DNA of 64,000 nucleotides from NCBI RefSeq assembly GCF_031128465.2, contig NZ_CP155618.1, positions 1,559,501 to 1,623,500 on the forward strand, in the 5' to 3' direction. Below are positions 60,936-64,000 of the stretch, piece by piece (the first letter of the stretch is position 1; each line of letters opens with the position of its first letter). Source of the stretch: Mariniflexile litorale (lineage in GTDB: Bacteria; Bacteroidota; Bacteroidia; Flavobacteriales; Flavobacteriaceae). The translations under genes and the position numbers were made by a program. A model generated the notes under the pieces. The model saw only the letters and a program-made list of their open reading frames with translations. It was not told where the DNA came from and did no database searches.

Positions 60936-61964
60936 TTAGCCAATTATGTGTTGTAAAGTTAATGGTGTACCTCTATCTAAATTTATTGAAAACGGCTTTC
61001 CGAGTACCTCTTCATAATATTTAGGATGTAATCCAAACCCTGGTCTTACCGATCTCACGTTTAATTCTGTTATTTTATCTCCAGCTATTACATCTTGTAC
61101 TACATACAACGACCTTGAAAACTCTCTACTTTTCTTCTTTTTATCAGTCATTTCATAATCTACTTGTCCCATTAGCTTTTCGGTCAATCGAACCGCATCA
61201 ACCATTTGTTTAAATTCCTGTTCATCCAGTGAAAAATGTGCATCAGCACCACCAATGCTTTTATCTAAAATAAAATGCTTTTCTATCATTTTTGCACCTA
61301 ACGCAACAGCAATCATGGGCGCTTCAATACCCATGGTGTGATCTGATAATCCAGAGTTTACACCAAATCTTTGAGCAATATCTTCAATGGTTAATAAATT
61401 TGCGTCTTCTGGAGCAGCAGGATATGCCGATGTGCATTTTAGAATGGTAATATCATTATTTCCAACAGCTTTACACGCCTCAACAGCCAATTCAATGTCT
61501 TCCATAGCAGCAATTCCTGTTGATATAATCATAGGCTTTTGTTTTGAAGCCATATAGGTTATTAAGGGAATATCTGTAATTTCAAAAGAGGCCACTTTGT
61601 AAATTGGGGTATTTAGTGCTTCTAAGAAATCGACAGCGGTTTTATCGAATGGAGATGAAAAACAAACAAGCCCCTCTTCTTTTGCTAAATCGAACAAATC
61701 TTTATGCCATTCCCAAGGTAAAGAGGCTTCTTTATACAAATCATATAAATATTGCCCATCCCAAGCGGTTCCTTGTTTAATCATAAAATCTTCTGATTCA
61801 ACATTTAATGTCATGGTATCGGCGGTATAGGTTTGCAATTTTATAGCATCGGCACCTGCCCGTTTAGCAGCGCGTACTGTTTTTTTTGCTATGTCTAAAC
61901 TCCCCCCATGATTAGCTGATAATTCTGCTATAATAAAACAACGATCCGTTATATAGTTTTTCAT
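60936..61964 (-). CDS. pseI: Pseudaminic acid synthase (PseI)
   Basis: 342 residues. Condenses phosphoenolpyruvate with the 6-deoxy-diacetamido-L-altrose precursor to give pseudaminic acid (NeuB family). N-terminal TIM barrel with IAELSANHGGSLDIAKKTVR and AGADAIKLQTYTADTMTLNV; WDGQYLYDLYKEASLPWEWH is the PseI-type version of the family block. EKHFILDKSIGGADAHFSLD and the C-terminal SAF (antifreeze-like) domain with RSLYVVQDVIAGDKITELNV follow. A NeuB/LegI role is the alternative. Confidence 0.9.
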   Translation of the reverse strand: MKNYITDRCFIIAELSANHGGSLDIAKKTVRAAKRAGADAIKLQTYTADTMTLNVESEDFMIKQGTAWDGQYLYDLYKEASLPWEWHKDLFDLAKEEGLVCFSSPFDKTAVDFLEALNTPIYKVASFEITDIPLITYMASKQKPMIISTGIAAMEDIELAVEACKAVGNNDITILKCTSAYPAAPEDANLLTIEDIAQRFGVNSGLSDHTMGIEAPMIAVALGAKMIEKHFILDKSIGGADAHFSLDEQEFKQMVDAVRLTEKLMGQVDYEMTDKKKKSREFSRSLYVVQDVIAGDKITELNVRSVRPGFGLHPKYYEEVLGKPFSINLDRGTPLTLQHIIG

Positions 61965-61977
61965 TGATTTCTAATTT

Positions 61978-62688
61978 TTAGGAGATTACTCTTATAATCA
62001 TAAACGCTTCCGCTAATAATTTACCTACAATAATTCCTCTTTGTTTTGCTAAAATGGTTAAAGCTTCAGATGATCTTGGATGTGGGTAATCTCTTTTTTC
62101 AAATTTATAACTTTCCATTCCCTTTATTTTTGCCTGAAGATTTTTTTTGCTTATTTCTATAAAGAAATTTGGAATAAAGTGTTTTGGATCCGAAGCTGCT
62201 CTCCATTCTGTTCCTGACGGAGTTTCAAAAGTAATAATCATTTTTACTTTTTCATGCTCCATAGGTCTTATAGCGGTTATTACAGCTTCAAAGGTTTTTT
62301 GGTGATCTATATTTAAATCACCTCCATGATGTGTAAAAATTATTTCGGGGTTAAATTCTTTTTTTTCAGTTTCAACAATTTTAACAATGTCTAATAAGTC
62401 AACCGAATCAAAACGGTTGTCAGGAAAATCGTAAACCCCAACAGAAGTGTAACCAATAGCTTTTCTTGCACTTTCTATATTTTTCTTGTGTTCTATTAAT
62501 TCTAATTTCCATAATTCAGGGTCTCTATATGAGGCTCTAGAGGTTATACCTTCTCCTAAAATTACAGATCTAATAGTGCAATTATATTCGTTAGCCAACT
62601 TGTTCATTGTTCCGCCTACTCCTAAAAGTTCATCATCTGGATGAGCAACAATAATTAGGATTTTTTTATTTTTTAATGATTCTAACAT
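61978..62688 (-). CDS. PIG-L (LmbE) family deacetylase
   Basis: 236 residues. The zinc-binding motif is IVAHPDDELLGVGGTMNKLA near the N-terminus, with a later THHGGDLNIDHQKTFEAV (HxxH-like). PIG-L enzymes remove N-acetyl groups from amino sugars. Its place between PseI and the acyltransferase-formyltransferase fusion suggests that it frees an amino group for re-acylation. Its stop lies 13 bases before pseI, and its start overlaps the fusion gene's end by 23 bases. Confidence 0.88.
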   Translation of the reverse strand: MLESLKNKKILIIVAHPDDELLGVGGTMNKLANEYNCTIRSVILGEGITSRASYRDPELWKLELIEHKKNIESARKAIGYTSVGVYDFPDNRFDSVDLLDIVKIVETEKKEFNPEIIFTHHGGDLNIDHQKTFEAVITAIRPMEHEKVKMIITFETPSGTEWRAASDPKHFIPNFFIEISKKNLQAKIKGMESYKFEKRDYPHPRSSEALTILAKQRGIIVGKLLAEAFMIIRVIS

Positions 62689-63808
62689 CTGTAATTATAG
62701 TTTCATTTGTTTTTAATGCAGCTCTTGTAAATTCAAATTTAAAAAAATTCGTTTCCAAATATGCTTTTGGATAACCCTCGGCATCTAACATCCGTATATG
62801 GTCGTATAATTTTTCTATTTCTTGTAAGTTCTCGTCTATTTTACTCATCTCTGGAGTTCTTCTTTTAAAGTAAACAACATTTCCTTCTTGCGGCTTAGGT
62901 TTTAAATCAAAAGTTACTATTTCAAAAATCATAGTTTCTATTAAAGTGTTAGCTCTAATAAATATTTCCTCTGCTGTTCCGAATAAATTTAACTCTTTTT
63001 TTAAGAATATATCACCTGCATCTATCTCTTTTATAACTTTTAAAGCAGAAACTTTAGTTTTTTTATATCCTCTCTCTATTAAATTTTGTAATGGGCTTCC
63101 ACCTCTTCCGTAAGGAAGATCAGTCATATGAAATACAATACAGTTATATTTTGAATATATTTTACTTGGAATAATAAGTGACCAGTGCGGAATAAAAATA
63201 GTATGGGGATTTACTTTATCCAATTGCTCTAAAGTAAAATTATCTTTGTTGTCTATCATAATCCAATTATGCCATGGAAAAGCATTTTTTAGATAGATTA
63301 ATATATTTGAATTCCACTTTTTTGAAGAAAGAATAATATACGTATTGGCTTTTGGTTTAAGCATATAAACAATATATTTCATTCCATTATATAATTGTTG
63401 TCCCGATTCAATAAACTTTGCATTCTTAAAAATTTTTTTAGAAGCAATATTATTTTCTTGCACTAGAGCTTTAATTGGCAATACATTTCTAACTTTTTGA
63501 TTTAGTTTTTGGATTCCTAAACATAATATTTTATGACCATATCCCAATCCCCTATATCTTTTATCTATTGAATAATCTATCTCAAAGTGTGCCTTTGTTT
63601 TATCAAAACGTATTTGACCAATGGTTTTTTCTTCATCTTGTAGAATGAATATTTGTGAATTAGGGTTTAAAATTTTTTTTGAAATCCATTCTTTATGTTC
63701 TTCCCAAATAATTTTGTTTTTATTAATTGCATTTTGTCTGACTTCATCATCATTTGCCCAATCAAAAATCAACTGCATGTCTTTTATATTTATGTCTCTA
63801 AGATGCAT
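62666..63808 (-). CDS. GNAT acetyltransferase (PseH-like) fused to a formyltransferase
   Basis: 380 residues. The N-terminal domain (about 1-150) is a GNAT of the PseH type: LRDINIKDMQLIFDWANDDE, acetyl-CoA motif RYRGLGYGHKILCLGIQKLN. The C-terminal domain (about 160-380) matches methionyl-tRNA-formyltransferase-like sugar formyltransferases: IFIPHWSLIIPSKIYSKYNC, FHMTDLPYGRGGSPLQNLIE, with SALKVIKEIDAGDIFLKKEL. It may acylate and formylate the amino groups of the nonulosonate. Such a fusion is not the textbook Pse pathway. Overlaps the deacetylase gene by 23 bases. Confidence 0.85.
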   Translation of the reverse strand: MHLRDINIKDMQLIFDWANDDEVRQNAINKNKIIWEEHKEWISKKILNPNSQIFILQDEEKTIGQIRFDKTKAHFEIDYSIDKRYRGLGYGHKILCLGIQKLNQKVRNVLPIKALVQENNIASKKIFKNAKFIESGQQLYNGMKYIVYMLKPKANTYIILSSKKWNSNILIYLKNAFPWHNWIMIDNKDNFTLEQLDKVNPHTIFIPHWSLIIPSKIYSKYNCIVFHMTDLPYGRGGSPLQNLIERGYKKTKVSALKVIKEIDAGDIFLKKELNLFGTAEEIFIRANTLIETMIFEIVTFDLKPKPQEGNVVYFKRRTPEMSKIDENLQEIEKLYDHIRMLDAEGYPKAYLETNFFKFEFTRAALKTNETIITDVRIIKK

Positions 63809-64000
63809 TATATAATTCCTTTATTAGTTGTTGGAAGCGTATTTTTTGATTTCCATCAAAAAAGGCGTGTTGCTTGTTTATCATATCTTGATATTGAATA
63901 GGATCTGTTTTCAATATTTCTTCAATTGCCCACTTAAAGTCAACAGGAGTCTTTTTATTAAAATTTTCAGCATCAAAAATCATTTGTTTCTCTTGAAAAC
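63798..64000 (-). CDS. Probable PseG (UDP-sugar hydrolase), C-terminal fragment, cut by window edge
   Basis: At least 67 codons read on the minus strand from the right edge and end at 63798. The C-terminal sequence (EKQMIFDAENFNKKTPVDFK, ending KIRFQQLIKELYNAS) fits the end of a GT-B-like UDP-2,4-diacetamido-trideoxy-sugar hydrolase, but is too short to be sure. Its position upstream of PseH and PseI makes PseG likely. The frame is open through the edge. Confidence 0.5.
   Translation of the reverse strand, partial: FQEKQMIFDAENFNKKTPVDFKWAIEEILKTDPIQYQDMINKQHAFFDGNQKIRFQQLIKELYNAS

Overview
The window comes from a low-GC Bacteroidota chromosome, almost certainly a marine-type Flavobacteriaceae member. 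Several things point there: gliding/type IX secretion genes (gldH, sprE/porW), a split ATP synthase operon with its associated small membrane proteins, many flavobacterial families of unknown function (DUF4292, DUF4254, DUF5687 and likely DUF6427/DUF6341), no Shine-Dalgarno-like starts, and promoters of the Bacteroidota type (TTG plus TAnnTTTG). No rRNA or tRNA gene was recognised, and no CRISPR array.

Layout. 1-11951 is housekeeping: a penicillin-binding protein cut by the window edge, gldH, a RicT-like protein, trhO, recA, a lipoprotein, an ECF sigma factor followed by an anti-sigma/beta-barrel protein, an acyltransferase, trpS, a 58-codon membrane protein and dprA. 12055-18254 holds an HU-SPOR membrane protein and then a minus-strand peptide-export locus: HlyD adaptor, small HTH protein, two double-glycine-leader peptides with GxxxG motifs, a CPBP membrane protease and a C39-peptidase ABC exporter. 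I read this as a two-peptide bacteriocin-like system, and it is the most interesting accessory locus here.

18499-26236 holds a thioesterase and a cell-envelope cluster (EnvC-like, DUF4292 lipoprotein, TPR protein, nucleotidyltransferase, dut, flippase). 26357-35156 is the ATP synthase operon (atpB-E-F-H-A-G; atpD and atpC are absent) with AtpZ, a bactofilin and SprE/PorW upstream. 35339-44547 carries an ABC transporter pair, a PadR regulator facing a PaaE-like reductase across a 12-bp inverted repeat, GT9/DUF4254, upp and purD.

44584-64000 is a surface-glycan locus. It contains a CapK-like ligase, glycosyltransferases, UDP-xylose synthase, a decayed UDP-glucose dehydrogenase beside a second dehydrogenase remnant and a broken IS200/IS605 element, a WecA-like initiating transferase, three polymerase/ligase-like membrane proteins, a Wzx flippase, and a pseudaminic-acid-type pathway (PseI, PIG-L deacetylase, a PseH-formyltransferase fusion, probable PseG). 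The part from about 50 to 60 kb looks even more AT-rich than the rest by eye, as is common for exchanged glycan loci.

Small palindromic repeats of several families lie between genes throughout. Several minus-strand genes appear to start at TTG codons that overlap the upstream stop codon by 8 or 11 bases. All assignments rest on reading motifs by eye; no database search was run.
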